Assembly: GCA_963930655.1 (NCBI GenBank)
Contig: OZ005621.1
Location: 13,317,001 to 13,381,000, forward strand
From: Myrica gale
Taxonomy: Eukaryota; Streptophyta; Magnoliopsida; Fagales; Myricaceae
Direction: 5' to 3'
DNA: 64,000 nucleotides
A model generated the notes under the pieces. That model searched no databases, was not told the DNA's origin, and saw only the letters and a program-made list of their open reading frames with translations. The position numbers and the translations under genes were made by a program. Positions 1 to 11,850 of this stretch are shown piece after piece. Every line of letters begins with the position of its first letter. The first letter of the stretch is position 1.

Positions 1-439
1 GACGACCAAAGATTTCCGTCGGCGTCGTTGAAGTTGTGTCCACCATGGAAGACGTTGGGGGAAGTATGAGGAACTCCGTCGATGCTAGTCAGACCTTTGC
101 CCACGGTATCTCTTAGGTGACGATGTCCATTCGTTGAGACCGGTGAGCCTTTGCCCACGAACTCCGATTCGTCAAGAGATTCGCCACCCCACTGCCGACC
201 AGTGTTGATTCGTCAAGAGAAGTGCCACCCAATGCGGACGAGCTTCGATTCGTGAAGAGAAGTGGGTTCGTTGTTGACGAGCATAACCCGCCGCCATTTG
301 TGTATATTTTTCCCCAACTACGACGGAAAATGCTTTGGTGGAGAAAAATTGATTGCCCACGACTTGTAGTGATAATGGTTCCATTTTTTTGTAAATTGGC
401 TGTTGGCTTTTCGGTCAAACCTTATTGCAATAGGTTGGT
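1..439. repeat. Unassigned flank with three degenerate ~41-bp tandem units
   Basis: No gene is recognised here. Three imperfect copies of a unit beginning GATTCGTCAAGAG start near 166, 207 and 247, followed by related GAAGTG and GACGAGC phrases. TTTGCCCACG also recurs around 97 and 150. The stretch is richer in GC than the rest of the window and stops at the target duplication of the next element. It could be the edge of an older transposon or an exonic remnant. Confidence 0.4.
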
Positions 440-937
440 CAAAGTGTCACGGCCCGAACGCTAGCTCGAAGGGGGTGAATGATAGCCACGAACATCCACT
501 CAATGAATGTTCCAGCGTTTTCTCTTAATCTTACAGCGGAATTTTTTTTATTTTTTATACATACAACTGAGAGAGATGGGCCAAGGAGATTTACATAAAC
601 TTCAACTTTCACAAAACGAATTCATTGGTAATAGTGTAAGCATCTTAATTACATAGCATGACTGCATGGCTGAGGTACATGATCTAAGAGACTCCGTCAA
701 AGCCTCTTCATATTAACCTACTCATAACATCTTTACAATACATCTTGAATCCTTATATACCTTACATTATTGTTTACCAACCTCCTGCCTCAGTATGATA
801 TCAAACACTCTTAGGGCTTCTTGTGCATTTTCCAACTCCTGACCCATAGTGCTTTCCCAATGGCCAATGACCAACAACATTACAATCTAATACTTACTAA
901 GGCAGGTAATCCTCAGGACTCCTATCACCTGGAAAAT

Positions 938-1822
938 CTGGAATGATACATTTTGAAAATTGTGAGTCAAATGACTCAGTAAGGAAAAGAACTTGAGCTT
1001 GTAAACATGAACTTAAAACAAGAACTTTAACTTGTAAACTTGAACTTTTAAACATGAACTTGAAACTTGTAAACCTGAACTTGAACTTGTAAACTTGAAC
1101 TTGAAATCATGCACTAATAACATAACTTGGAAGCATAACTTGCAATCATGCACTTGTAATCATGCACTAGGAACATGACCTGAAAACATAACTTGTAAGC
1201 ATAATATGCTTCATGCATGATCATGATTTCTTGATGTGTATGTATGCTTCATGTGTGCATATGCACATGCACATGCACTTGCTCTTAAAACTTATACTTG
1301 CACTTGTAAAGATCTTGATCTTGCGCTCCATTTAACCCCTGAAGTCAGAGTTGTGCGTTCCCATCGAAACTGTCCCCTATTTCCCTTGAAGACATTACAT
1401 CTGGTCGAGCTAGCCCACCTTCTCGCATTCGTCCTTCAGTGTGGTTGCACTTACCTCTAGGATCACCCATCCTTCTCGCATTCGTGCTTCGGTATGAGTG
1501 TCCTTCTTGATGGTACGGTACCGACCATAGCCCCTTAACTTAACTTGTCACAAATCTTTCTTGCTTTCATTTGCACAAATCTTTCTTTTTCTTTCAAGAA
1601 AATCATGCAAATGTTTATGACGTGTCATGCTTGATAACAAATATCTCATAAAACTTTCATGCTTTCATTTGTACAAAAACTTCTTTCATACTTTCATGCA
1701 AATGCGTATGTTATGCCATGCTTGATGAGAAATATCCTGTCATGCTTGGTTATAAACATGTTATGCTTGATAAAAATAACATGTAATGCTTGCTCATAAA
1801 AACATGTTGTGTATCCTTCCAG
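938..1822 (-). promoter_or_regulatory. Conserved inverted-repeat module of LTR D1
   Basis: The left arm CTGGAATGATACA (938-950) is mirrored by a near-complement ending CTTCCAG (1810-1822). Inside are a GAGTC/GACTC dyad at about 962-980 and degenerate repeats of the CTTCTCGCATTCGTCCTTC type around 1418-1490. The same arrangement is present in every Tekay-like LTR in the window. The function is unknown; a regulatory or RNA-structural role is inference. Confidence 0.5.
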
Positions 1823-4249
1823 TTTTCATAAAAAGTAAGTTTTCACTTACCTCGATCCTCTCGAGCTTAGAATGGATCTTCCACTACAAGCGAGTTACTT
1901 TCGTTACTTAACGCTTAAAAATAAACATTCAAAGAGAAGTATTCATATACGTACCGGTTTCAAAATCCGTATCTTTAAACATGGGATTTCCTTTACGTGA
2001 AATCATACATTAATTCATACTTAAAAGTTCTTTTAAACATTTTTAGCTTTCATAAAAGCAAATTTGAAAACAACAATCATACACATCAAACAACTACAAA
2101 TTAAGTGAACTCCTAGGGTATTCCAACTTGATCTTACAACATCGTCTTTCATAATCTCAATACCCAAGATCGGATCCCTAATGATTCAACCTGATCAACG
2201 ATTTCATACAAAATCAGCAACCTACAATACGTCTAACTTAATATCCCTTATTTGATATCTTTCATCATACCATGCCTGGACTAATGTCTACCAATTCCAT
2301 AACTTAAACCTCAAAGGATATGCTATATAGTTGCTGCTGAGACCTATAGGATTTAACCTAAATTACATTGGTCTTATCTCTAAGTTTTCAAATTCACATG
2401 AACATCAATGCCCACAATCCTTCCAAACATAACCGATGGACATAAATCCTTATTTACGTGATCAACCCGTGACCATCTTAGCCTCTTTTTCACTCTTAGG
2501 CTTGCTATTTAATTTAATGTCATCAACATACCTTCACCACCATGAAGGAACCATTATATTCGAAGGATGAGGAAGAATCAACCAACTTGAAGCACAAATT
2601 CTCTCAACACTTTTTCCAAAGGAAGGAGGCACCCAAAACCCTCAATAAACTCCTTAACTTGGTTTTGGTCGGCTAGCCATGATATTAGGGGTTTCACAAG
2701 TCTTCAATAGAAAACTCCAAAGACTCCAGATTTTCCTAAAATTTAACAGGCCCCGCTCGAGCGCCAAGTCTCTGTCTAAATTTCATCTAGCCTCTCTCGA
2801 GCGGCTGTTGAGCGCTATGAATCTGTATGAAATCCTCCAAGCCAGCTCGAGCACCTGTCAAGCGCTGGTCAAGCGACACGACTCTGTCTAACATTTTTTC
2901 TAAGGGCGCTCGAGCGTGAGTCGCACGCTGATAGAGCGTGATGATACCTAAAAACAGGTCACTAACAACTCCATATTCCAACAATCTTAAACATGGTTTC
3001 TAACCTGATTCTTTAGACCAACATCAAACCCACACAATTCATTACATGCCTGATCAATCTCCAAGCAACATTGTTCAAATTTCTATCTACTCTAACCCAT
3101 GGTCATAGCATAGCAAAATCATGATTAATATTGTATTTTAAAAGCAGAAAAAACCAAGATACCACCAACACTCCATTTGGCCACAACTAGCATCTCATGC
3201 ATGCATCATATTGCTAATCCTTACTTAATCCAAGACATCTAATCCTATCTCCCAGCAACCAATGCATGTTTTACAAGAAGTCCTCAAAGGCATAATACAC
3301 AACAAAATCCGGCCAACAGCAACTATGGCCTCTTTAAGCTTCCAAATTTCCAGCAACCAAAACTCCAATCTCCCCATTCCATAACCAACATTCAAAGACC
3401 AATTTAAACTCCTACGGAGGTGCTACAAAATCAGAGACCACCATGAAGGCAAAGGAGCATATCTGCCCTCCACCCTCCAGCTCATGGCACTACCACCTGC
3501 TTGAAGATTAAATGACAACACCCTATGCCACCATCATCACCTATCCGGCCATGCTTACACAAATGGGTTCAGCTCTTGCTAACATCTCATAACAGCAGCC
3601 ATTCTCTCACATTCTTCCTATTTTTACAACTCCAATTTAAAATTTACAGCAAAACCATGATTCCATCTTCATCAAGCTAAAGCTATTGCATTTACCCTTT
3701 TCTTTTGGGCTTTCCAACAAACACCTATGGCACAACTAGTTTCCTTTGAAGCCTTAGCCCAATCTGACCGTGCATGCCTACCATCTCTTGAAAGTTGCTC
3801 ACCTGCAATTTGTCTCTCACCAAAACCCACTTGCATCTCAGCCCAGAGGTGAATCTAGGTCACAAAGAAAACGTCAAGGGGGTCTTATACGCAGGGCATG
3901 ATCACTCCCTGCCATGGCCGACCATCACATGCACCAAAGATATAATCTTTTCTATGTTTACCTTCTGCCCTATGCTCCTATCAACAACCATTAAACCTAG
4001 CACCGAAATTCTCCTCCTTCATCCACATCTCTAGGACACTTTGCATGTCTACCTACCATTCTCAAATTATCAACAACCAAACTCAACATACAGTAAGGAA
4101 AAACAAAGCATGGCAACCGAACCTAGTCTAGCATTATACCCACATCAAACTCACGGTTTTCCATGGTTTTCTTTGATCAAAGTGATAGATCTCCCTTACC
4201 TTGGTTATCTTCTATAGCTGTTGAGGTCTCCTTAGCCACTCAGCAGTCT

Positions 4250-4515
4250 CTCTTTCCTTTTTCTTCTTCTCTTCTTTCCTTCCCTCTTCTCCTTCTCGGC
4301 TTCCTTCCTCTTCCTCTTCTTTTTTTTCTTCTTCTTCTTCTTCTTTTCCTTCTTCCCTCTTCTCCTTCTCGGCTTCCTTCCTCTTCCTCTTCTTCTTATT
4401 CTTCTTCTCCTTCTTCCCTCTTCTCCTTCTCGGCTTCCTTCCTCTTCCTCTTCTTCTTCTTCTTCTTCTTCTTCTTCTTCTTCTTCTTCTTCTTCTTCTT
4501 CTTCTTCTTCTTCGG
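4250..4515. repeat. CTT/GAA-rich microsatellite inside LTR D1
   Basis: A long pyrimidine tract ends in an almost pure CTT run (about 4448-4513), with larger repeats containing CTCCTTCTCGGCTTCCTTCC before it. On the LTR's own strand this is a GAA-rich tract. Element B has a comparable GAA tract shortly after a TATA motif, so it may mark the 5' untranslated leader. The apparent poly-Phe and poly-Arg proteins across it are artefacts. Confidence 0.85.
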
Positions 4516-5205
4516 TTCAAACTTCCCCTTCTCCCCTATCTCTCGGGTCCTCTCTTGTGTGTGACTTAATGGATGTTGTGGTGGAGAACCGAGAGTGAAA
4601 TGAGTGTTGCTTTTTGCCCATGTGACATGGTCAGTTCATTTAATGCCTTGTCCCCTCTCTTTTTGATTTCTCATTTCTTGCCTCACTAGCCTTTCACGTG
4701 AACTCCCTTCCATCCCACTTCTCTTGACTTTCTTTGCTCTACAAGTCATGTCATCTAATTAATGCTTTGCCTCCTTCTCTTTATCTTCTTTGGCTTTACT
4801 TTGGTCTTCTCTTTCTCACTTCCTTGTCATTCACGTGAAGCACCCACTTCACTTGACTTTCAATCATTTATTTATTATATTTTGCTTTTCTCTCTTTCAC
4901 ATGGACTACTTTATAAGCATACTAACTTATCACTTAGTTCTCCTAATGAAGCTTAAGACTACCTAATGACGGTATAAGGTAATTATGCACTGATTTTCAT
5001 AATCATAATCCATACTTTAATATAATGAATTTGCTTAGGTGAATTCAGCATCTATAAGATAATAAAATGCAATCCTTGACATTAAATTTAATAAGTCTCT
5101 GTAATATAACAAAACCTCTTACATTAGGCCTAATAATAGCCCCCAAATTTAAACCCAAAATAGATACATAACATAATTCAGCATAATGAAATTCAGGGTC
5201 TCACA

Positions 5206-7075
5206 CAAAGTGTTCTGTATATTTTTATTAGTTTACTCATTTTAGTGCAATTTGTTTTCGACATTTCATTTTAGTGTAATTTTTTTTCCATGAGCTTCTT
5301 CAATTTATATTTATCCACCATGGAAGAAGGATTAAGCTTGATGCGAGTTTCTCTTAGAGTGAAACAGAGGCTCGGCTCATGAGGATGGAATAGTAATAGC
5401 TTCTTACCCTCACTACGATCATCCTCATGAGGATCGGCTCCATCAAGACCACCCCTTTCCTCTGCCCATGTCGCTGCGTAGAATCGTCCGAATACCCCAA
5501 AAATGATTTCTGTAATATAGGCTGAGGCAGAGGCCGGAACGGAACACGTCGGGAAGCCTCACCTCCCCCACTCGATCGTATTTACACCCACCCTCCTGGG
5601 CTCCCTTGCTTAGCCCTTCCAGCCATTCCGACGGTGAATGAAGCTGAATAAATGGGGAACAAAACATAGACCAAATGGGCAGAACAAGATGTAGGAAGAA
5701 TTCGAATGGGTAGACTTGTAGTTGTCTTCCCTGTCTAAGAGCAATTTTATGGAAAGAGGGAGGGAAACCTTAAGTATGGAGGGAAATATTTTGCAAACGT
5801 AAGTGTTGCCCCTGGTTAAAAAGAAAAAACGTAATTGTTGCCGCTGCTTTGCCAACACCATGTTAACCGAATATGTCTTGCCGAAGAAAACAGGGTAGCC
5901 TATTCACTAATGTAGTATTTAGTTGGCTTTTTATTTAAAAAACAATATGAGCTATAGAATCTCCTACTGGAAAGTAAACAAAAAGACTTTTATTGACTTG
6001 GCAGGAAACGATTTTTTAAAAAATAAAAAATAAATAGCAGAAAACAGAATTAATTAATTAGTAGTCCTTTGTTTTTGTCACATAAACGCTTGCAACATGA
6101 TGTTTATCACATTTCCGAAACAGTAATATTTAATTCATGGTTCAGCCATGATACTAAACATATCTGCATCTACAGATCCGTAGTTGCAAACATCAATTAA
6201 CTTGAGATCAAAAGAGCTAACACTTCGGATATTATGAGTTAATGCCCATAGGCTACTCTATTTCTCTTATTACTTTTTCTAATTATTAGATGGAACGCGA
6301 ACCATATCATAAAAGAGATGGGTGCAGAAAATGATTTCCTAAGACCATTGTTCTCATTGAGACATTTTTTTACGCCTTGAGAAAGTTTTAAGGGATTTTC
6401 TTTCTTGAAGCTTTAAAACATCATTAAAAAATTCAGGAGAGTAGAGCAAATTTGGAAGCATTTCACAATATGAGGGGTTAGATCTAAAAAAAGGATTCTT
6501 TAACCTAGAATTCAGTGCTCGGATGGATGAGATTGCACTTAACTAAACAAGTTGTACTCATCATCACAATCAGTGAATTTAAAGCTTTCTCAATTCTACT
6601 GCGAAACTAAGGTCCATTTCATTCTACCAACTATTTTGCTACTTTCATACTTTACTCCCAAGGAGATTTCAGAGAACAAAATAGCATATCGAACATGAAA
6701 ACATGACTCTTTCAATTTCTAAGTCACTTTAACATAAGTCTTTGCTGATTTTTATTTTGTTTTTTTTTAAATAGCAGGAAATGGAATTAATTACATAGTA
6801 GTCATTTGTTTTTGTCTCAAGCGAAGTTCCTCTTTTTTGTTCTTGTTTCTCTCTGTGATTTATAATCTTGCAGTTACTTGTTATGTTTCCCTCTTTTTAA
6901 TCACTGATTGGTAGCAGCAAAAAGTGTAGCGGCGTCATATAATTGTCCACTGACAGTGACCTGTTTTTATCTATGATGGTACCCATTGATTGGCTGCTTT
7001 CAATTAATTAGAACCCCAAACTGTCCTCAGTATTTTAATTTTCTGCAGAAGATCAATCCAATTACATGCTAAAAG
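5206..7075. other. Intergenic stretch, no gene recognised
   Basis: It holds an AT-rich sequence with one GC-richer island (about 5330-5640). The island contains a perfect 14-bp palindrome, ATCCTCATGAGGAT (5421-5434), and a related half at 5376. Two direct copies of a ~48-bp segment (6032-6079 and 6769-6816) are noted separately. Short open frames here show no recognisable domain. Confidence 0.5.
6032..6816. repeat. Pair of ~48-bp direct repeats
   Basis: Both copies begin AAATAGCAG and run through TAGTAGTC to GTTTTTGTC with a few differences; they lie about 737 bp apart in the same orientation. They might be ends of an old insertion or a segmental duplication. No target duplication or terminal TG/CA pattern was found. 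Confidence 0.5.
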
Positions 7076-8307
7076 TGATATTCCTAGGATTAAGGCAACC
7101 CAATAGGGGGTGAATTGGGTTTCAAAACTTTTTCAAAAATTACCCCAAAGAGTGTGTTTGCTAGCTACAAGAGAAAACTTTAAAGCAATAAACTAGTAGC
7201 ACAAATAAAGAGATAAGGGAAGAGAAGCAAACACAATATTTAGGTGGTTCGGCAAGCCCGCCTACGTCCTCCTCTCAAGCTCCTTTACCGAGCCTTGAGG
7301 TTTCTCCACTATTCTCCCTTCAACCAAGGGAATGGTTTCCTTACACTTGAGCTTGAGAAAAACCCTCTTCAAGCCTCAAGAACGAGTTTGAGAACAAACC
7401 TCTCCAAACTCCTTTCAATGAACAACCCTCTCCGAAAGGATGCAAGAGAATCACTCTCTTAGGAATGTGTATGGTTGAACAAAATTCCCTTCTAGAACTC
7501 CCTTGATGGAGTAGATATTACAATGAGAAATAAATAGCTCTTAGGCTTCAGACAATAACATGGATGTGAAAAATGAAGAATATGTGTGTATGATGTTTGA
7601 ATAAAGATTGGAAGATTTTTGATCACTCTAAGCCTTTGTAAATGATTATGGACGATTGAGTTAAGTTTCAAAGGCATGGGAATGCCTTTAAATAGACCTC
7701 AGGAGAAAAATAGCCGTTTATAGCCGTTAGAGTGAACTGTTAAAACGAGCCGGTCGATCGCTATATGAACCGGTCGACCGCTTCAAGTTACCGTTGCACA
7801 ACAGTCATTTTGTCAGAAGCTAACGGCTCTTTAATAAATGTAACCGGTCGACCGCTTGGTGTAGCGGTCGTAGGTCCGGTCGACCGCTACATTGAGCCAG
7901 TCGACCTCCTCAATTTAAGCTTGATCCGGTTGTTCTAAAAACTCGATTTTGACCAACTTAAAATACCCAATTTTAAACTCTAACTGCTCATAAGTATATA
8001 AAAAGGTTTGGGAGTATATTTGGGATATTTTGAAGCCACTAAAAAAGGTTTTAATCTTACAACAAACATTAAAACGATTTATGCAAGTTTTGAAGACTTA
8101 TGCATGTGTGTGATTGACATCCTTGTTAAAGATGAAGTCTTAGAGTTACAAAGATTACCCTAGCATCTTGAGTCTTCACTTTAAGAGCACTTCCATTGAA
8201 GGTGATGTTGTTTGATCGCTCCGTGCTCATTTTGGATCCGTTTTGCTTCACAACTCAATTACTTATATTGTTATCGTCGAAACATTGATTGTGACTAAAA
8301 GCCAACA
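7076..8307 (-). mobile_element. Solo LTR E1, copia-like (SIRE/Maximus-type) family E
   Basis: The 1232-bp block is bounded by TGATATTCC and GCCAACA and flanked by a perfect duplication AAAAG (7071-7075 and 8308-8312). On the minus strand it starts TGTTGGCTTTTAG and ends with an AATTCACCCCCTATTGG segment near the terminus, which is typical of copia SIRE-type LTRs. It contains repeated GGTCGACC palindromes around 7748-7912. No coding region is attached. Family assignment rests only on LTR style; a sister copy is E2 (13292-18605). Confidence 0.85.
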
Positions 8308-8522
8308 AAAAGTGTATAATTCCACATGTATTCTAAAAGCATATACTTTGAAAGAAAGCATATAAGGTCTGAAACATTAGCATCTTCTTGCCGGAATTAA
8401 TTACCTATCTTCATCTCAATGATAGATGGAGGCCACATTTCTAAAAAGCATGTATCTGAACTTAGTGACCCTGGTTCTCAAAACTCACACAACACCCTTA
8501 GAGTAAGCTACTACTATTTGAT

Positions 8523-9079
8523 TTAGTTGAAGTCCAAGTCTTGAGTTGAAGTGTTCCTCCAAAGTATTACCCCATACATGGTGCACGAACTGACCATCAC
8601 GGAAGCAACAAGATCTTTTCCCTCACCGAAACCATCCTTGATCTGCATAATAATGTTCAGAAATAAAGGTTTATGGTTTCCATTTGTGTCTCCAATTTCA
8701 ACCAAATGAGCATCAAATGATATGGATTCCCCAGATCTTATAACTTCATCTTTCTTTAAGAACCTGCTATCCAAAATTTTCCTTCTTTCATCATACAACA
8801 ATACCTGAATAGGGGCAAAAAAAATAATAAAGCATAACCATGCTATGGGCAGAAAACCGGTGAGCAGACTAAATATAACACAAAAGGCATGTATAACTTC
8901 CATGATAAGAAAAAGATTTATGGAATTGGTTATCAACCTAGGCCAACAAACAAAATAATTATGAAAAAAATGCAGTTCTGACAACCAACCTGCCTCCTCA
9001 GGGAGCCACATATTGCAAGTTGCAAGAAACCATCATCATACTTCTTGGCTTTTTGAGTTAATTGTGTAGTGTACAGGAC
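8523..9079 (-). pseudogene. DUF2439-domain (ZGRF1-type) protein, two exons of a partial gene
   Basis: Two minus-strand exons with consensus splice sites are visible. Exon 9079-8990 is 90 bp, phase 0, and reads VLYTTQLTQKAKKYDDGFLQ onward. The next exon starts at 8804 and reads VLLYDERRKILDSRFLKKDE, then VIRSGESISFDAHLVEIGD, with an open frame to a stop at 8523. This matches the plant DUF2439 N-terminal domain found in GRF-zinc-finger/helicase (ZGRF1-like) proteins. No start codon or upstream exon was found, and nothing helicase-like follows before LTR E1, so this is either a fragment or a gene continuing through unrecognised exons. Frame conservation across the intron suggests recent or current function. 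A pseudogene is likelier given the missing ends. Confidence 0.7.
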
Positions 9080-9398
9080 CTGCCATTCTTTTATCAGAAG
9101 AACAACAGCACGTAAACAGCTGTAAGCTTCACTCTAGACAACAGAATTAAAATTTCATTTTCCTTATAAACCACAAACAACAAATATAATGAATATGATT
9201 TACTTTTTTAATTCAGCAAGATTTGAACTTAAGACCCACCAACCCCACCCTCCTCCTAAAAGACTTGATTGAAGTTAATTAACCTCTCAACAGTTTTGAG
9301 TTGCTGAGTCGTTCTTAGGATCAAAAGCTCAGCTTGTCTGCAATTAGGGAGCTAACTATTGTAAATGGAGTAGCAAACTCGCAAAATAACCTGTTAAG

Positions 9399-9473
9399 CT
9401 AGGTTTTTCTGTATCGGACTACTCAGGGCCCCGTACTTGTCCAGTTCATTCTTCTTCACCTCCAACTCTGAAA
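9399..9473 (-). other. Possible minus-strand exon, unidentified
   Basis: A TTTCATTTCAG acceptor-like sequence is followed by an open stretch reading LEVKKNELDKYGALSSPI and then a stop. It lies upstream of the DUF2439 exons on the same strand. No family is recognised, and its link to either neighbour is uncertain. Confidence 0.25.
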
Positions 9474-9598
9474 TGAAATCAGCAATAACGTTATGACCAT
9501 GGAGTATCATATCTATCAATTGCATGTCAAACACTAAAATCAATTTTGAGGGCCAATGCCAAAAGTAGGAAGAGTGGAAGAGCTGAGAACACAGATAT

Positions 9599-9655
9599 CT
9601 AAAGACGCACAACCAAGAATACAAATATCTTGGTGGAGGACACCACTGTGTTGAG
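9599..9655 (-). other. Possible short terminal exon, unidentified
   Basis: After a pyrimidine-rich acceptor ending TTCAG, 57 bp stay open and read LNTVVSSTKIFVFLVVRL before a stop. The phase would suit the well-formed exon at 10249-10123, which ends in phase 0. This is suggestive only; the length is too short for a firm call. Confidence 0.2.
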
Positions 9656-10122
9656 CTGAAGTTTATCAGTAAGAGACAGGAAGAGAGAAAATTTAAGTAC
9701 TTTAAAGCAACTTAAGGAGGAAGAATATGTTAAATAATCACCCTGAAAAACAACAAATTGTAGAATATGAACGAATTAGATGAAAATTTAAGGTAAAAGA
9801 GAAGTGTGCTAAATCTTATTTTGTGAAATTTTTATTTGTTTTCAAAAAAGAAATAGGAAGAAGAAGTTTACATTCCATTAACTCTTTACATCTTCAAGAC
9901 CTTTACTGTTATCTCAACATGATGCCTTCTATGTTTTCATTAGAACAACGTCAATGTCCTTTTCTCACATGAAGGAAACAAAATAGAAACAAGCAAAATG
10001 AATGAAGAAATAACTTTTTACTGTAGCGATCCTACAAACAAAAGCCTCCCAGTAAACAAACAAAAGATTCTACACTTCCTTTTTCACTATACAATAAGCA
10101 AGCACCAAAAAGTTTTCAACAC

Positions 10123-10249
10123 CTGCAAGTAGAGACCTGAGAAGAGTCCCAAGAACACCTTTTTAAAGAGCTTCCATGTTCGAGCATCTACCACTCCTGC
10201 AAACAACTGACTGAGCTTCCATTGATCAGCAAGTGCTTTGTATTGGTAA
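10123..10249 (-). CDS. Unidentified internal exon (42 codons) with good splice sites
   Basis: An exon of 127 bp lies between a TTTTTTATCAG acceptor and a CAG/GTGTTG donor. It encodes YQYKALADQWKLSQLFAGVV and then DARTWKLFKKVFLGLFSGLYLQ (the second part is 22 residues and hydrophobic at its end). The single open frame exactly fills the exon, with one leading base completing a split codon. I do not recognise the family. A CT-rich leader and microsatellite upstream at 10343-10381 (minus-strand sense) would suit a 5' untranslated region. The exon may belong to a small, possibly membrane-associated protein, or be a relic. Confidence 0.4.
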
Positions 10250-10342
10250 CTGATAAAAAATAGAGAAAATATAAATCTTGTTTTCCAACTTCAATATCTA
10301 TAACCAGGCATCTTAATTGATTCAAATGATGGGACTATAGAT

Positions 10343-10347
10343 AGATA

Positions 10348-10381
<34 letters not shown>
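10343..10381. repeat. GA/CT dinucleotide microsatellite
   Basis: A nearly pure GA run follows short GATA units on the plus strand. CT runs of this sort are common in plant 5' leaders, and the neighbouring exon reads on the minus strand. Confidence 0.9.
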
Positions 10382-10384
<3 letters not shown>

Positions 10385-10754
10385 ATTGAGCGGTGGAAAA
10401 TTTCACCTGTTATCAATTTCTCAAAGCAACCAAACAACATGGTTCCATGATCGAGAGGTGCAAAATTAGAAAATTAGAGAACCAAGCCAGAGAGAGGGAG
10501 ATTACCGAAGCAAGAGCAGTACAATTTGAGCACAGAGAATTTCAGGGGATCAACGGGAAGCTTGCTGTAGGAAAAACCCAATCAATGATAAACAACGAAG
10601 AGATTCACAATGCAAACTCAGAAGGGCACAAATCTGCCTACCATAGATCTGACTACAAGCCGTCAATGAAGGAATTGTAGCGTCGGTAAAGGCTTAGCTC
10701 CCTCGGCAATTTTGTCTTCTCATCAACGACTGATTGAGAGGTGGATATTTCGAA

Positions 10755-11048
10755 GGATTGCAACTGTGTCGACGGATCCAGACGGTAGCTAAATGGTGAC
10801 TGGGGAACAAAGAAATCATGGCTGCATAAGTCGATAACCTCTGCAAGGATGCGTATATGCCATGGTCCATGGATGCCAACACCGAAAAAATCCTCTGGTC
10901 ATATTATATCGGAGCTACTGTGTACGTTGGAGCAGCAGTGAGTTATGGGTACATTTACCTTGGGAGTGGATATACTGTTAGCCTGGCAACGTTCCACCCT
11001 AATTCGACTCCCGAAACTTCAGTCTATGTGTTCTGCCTCGTCTTATGA
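10755..11048 (+). pseudogene. C-terminal fragment of a quinoprotein (polyvinyl-alcohol-dehydrogenase-like) gene
   Basis: The stretch 10875-11048 reads MDANTEKILWSYYIGATVYV, then GAAVSYGYIYLGSGYTVSLA, and ends VYVFCLVL before a stop. It resembles the last beta-propeller blade and C-terminus of plant PQQ-repeat quinoprotein dehydrogenase-like proteins (DAKTGKILWSY, NGCIYLG, final FC motif). An upstream trace (STDPDGS, about 10770) may be the preceding blade but is out of register. A duplicated CCATGG-containing stretch at the join suggests decay. The rest of the gene is absent, so this is a degraded 3' remnant. Confidence 0.6.
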
Positions 11049-11091
11049 GCCTTAGCAAAGCCAATGAATTATTGAGAGAGTTTAAACATTT

Positions 11092-11850
11092 GATGTTGAG
11101 ATATATAAAAATCTACTAAAAATAATTAAAATTTGTTGATGTATTTTAGTTGGTGTAATAGTCCATGACGTGTCTCTGTTTATTCCTGAGATTCGTGTTT
11201 AATGAAGCCATGCTTAAAGTCTAGCAGTTCAACGTAATTGGTGATCATTTGGAAATGGTTAAAGTTTGATTGAAGTTTGCGTATAGTTTACTAACTCGGA
11301 GTTGATGTCTTGATGTTTTTAAAGCACTCGAAGTTTGTTCAGAGTTAACTTACAGAGCGCGCAAGATTCAAGAAGTCTCAAAACTTTGTGAATACGTTCC
11401 CTCTGACCCATCAGAATATAAAACAAATTTCTCTCATTCATTTAGTACGTTCCTTGAAGTAATTTTAGAGAGATCTAGCTATTGAGACCTTTTTGTGAGA
11501 TATTCTCTGCAACAATTTCTATAGTTTGTACTGTGTAAACTGTGAATAAACCTAGTGAGTTTTTCTTCTCCATTGGATCTCGGTTTGGTTGACAATCATC
11601 AAGAGTTTTTGTATCAAAGAAGGGTATCTTCAAAGGTTGTTGGAGATCTACCAAGAGAAGCTGATTGCATGTGGAGTGTGGAAAAGATCGGCTTGGATGT
11701 GAAAGATTGATTTTCAGAATCAAGAACTTCAAATGTAAGAGGAGTTCCCCATTCCCTGCAAGTGGCAGAGCTGGATGTTGTATTCCAGCAAAAAAATAAA
11801 AATGATTGAAAATTTGGAGAACCTATTCAACCCCCCCTTCTAGGTTCTGT
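11092..11850 (+). mobile_element. Probable copia-type LTR remnant
   Basis: The block starts TGTTGAGATATATA and ends in a segment containing CTATTCAACCCCCCCTTCTAGG, a composition typical of the 3' part of copia LTRs. No target duplication, primer site or coding region was found, so both boundaries are estimates. It is an old fossil. Confidence 0.35.

Larger units (their letters stand above)
445..5205 (-). mobile_element. Solo LTR D1, Tekay/Del-like Ty3-gypsy family D
   Basis: Read on the minus strand it starts TGTGAGACCC and ends CGTGACA, and it is flanked by a perfect 5-bp duplication CAAAG (440-444 and 5206-5210). At 4761 bp it has no internal coding region, so it is a solo LTR left by LTR-LTR recombination. 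The termini match those of Tekay element B at 25338-40836. It carries the inverted-repeat module (938-1822), a cluster of CTCGAG-centred palindromes (about 2755-2945) and a long CTT tract. A sister copy, D2, lies at 23839-55620. Confidence 0.9.

Noticed and set aside
4163-4564. Long poly-Phe/Ser and poly-Arg/Lys frames on both strands
   Set aside because: They are translations of a CTT/GAA microsatellite within an LTR, not proteins.
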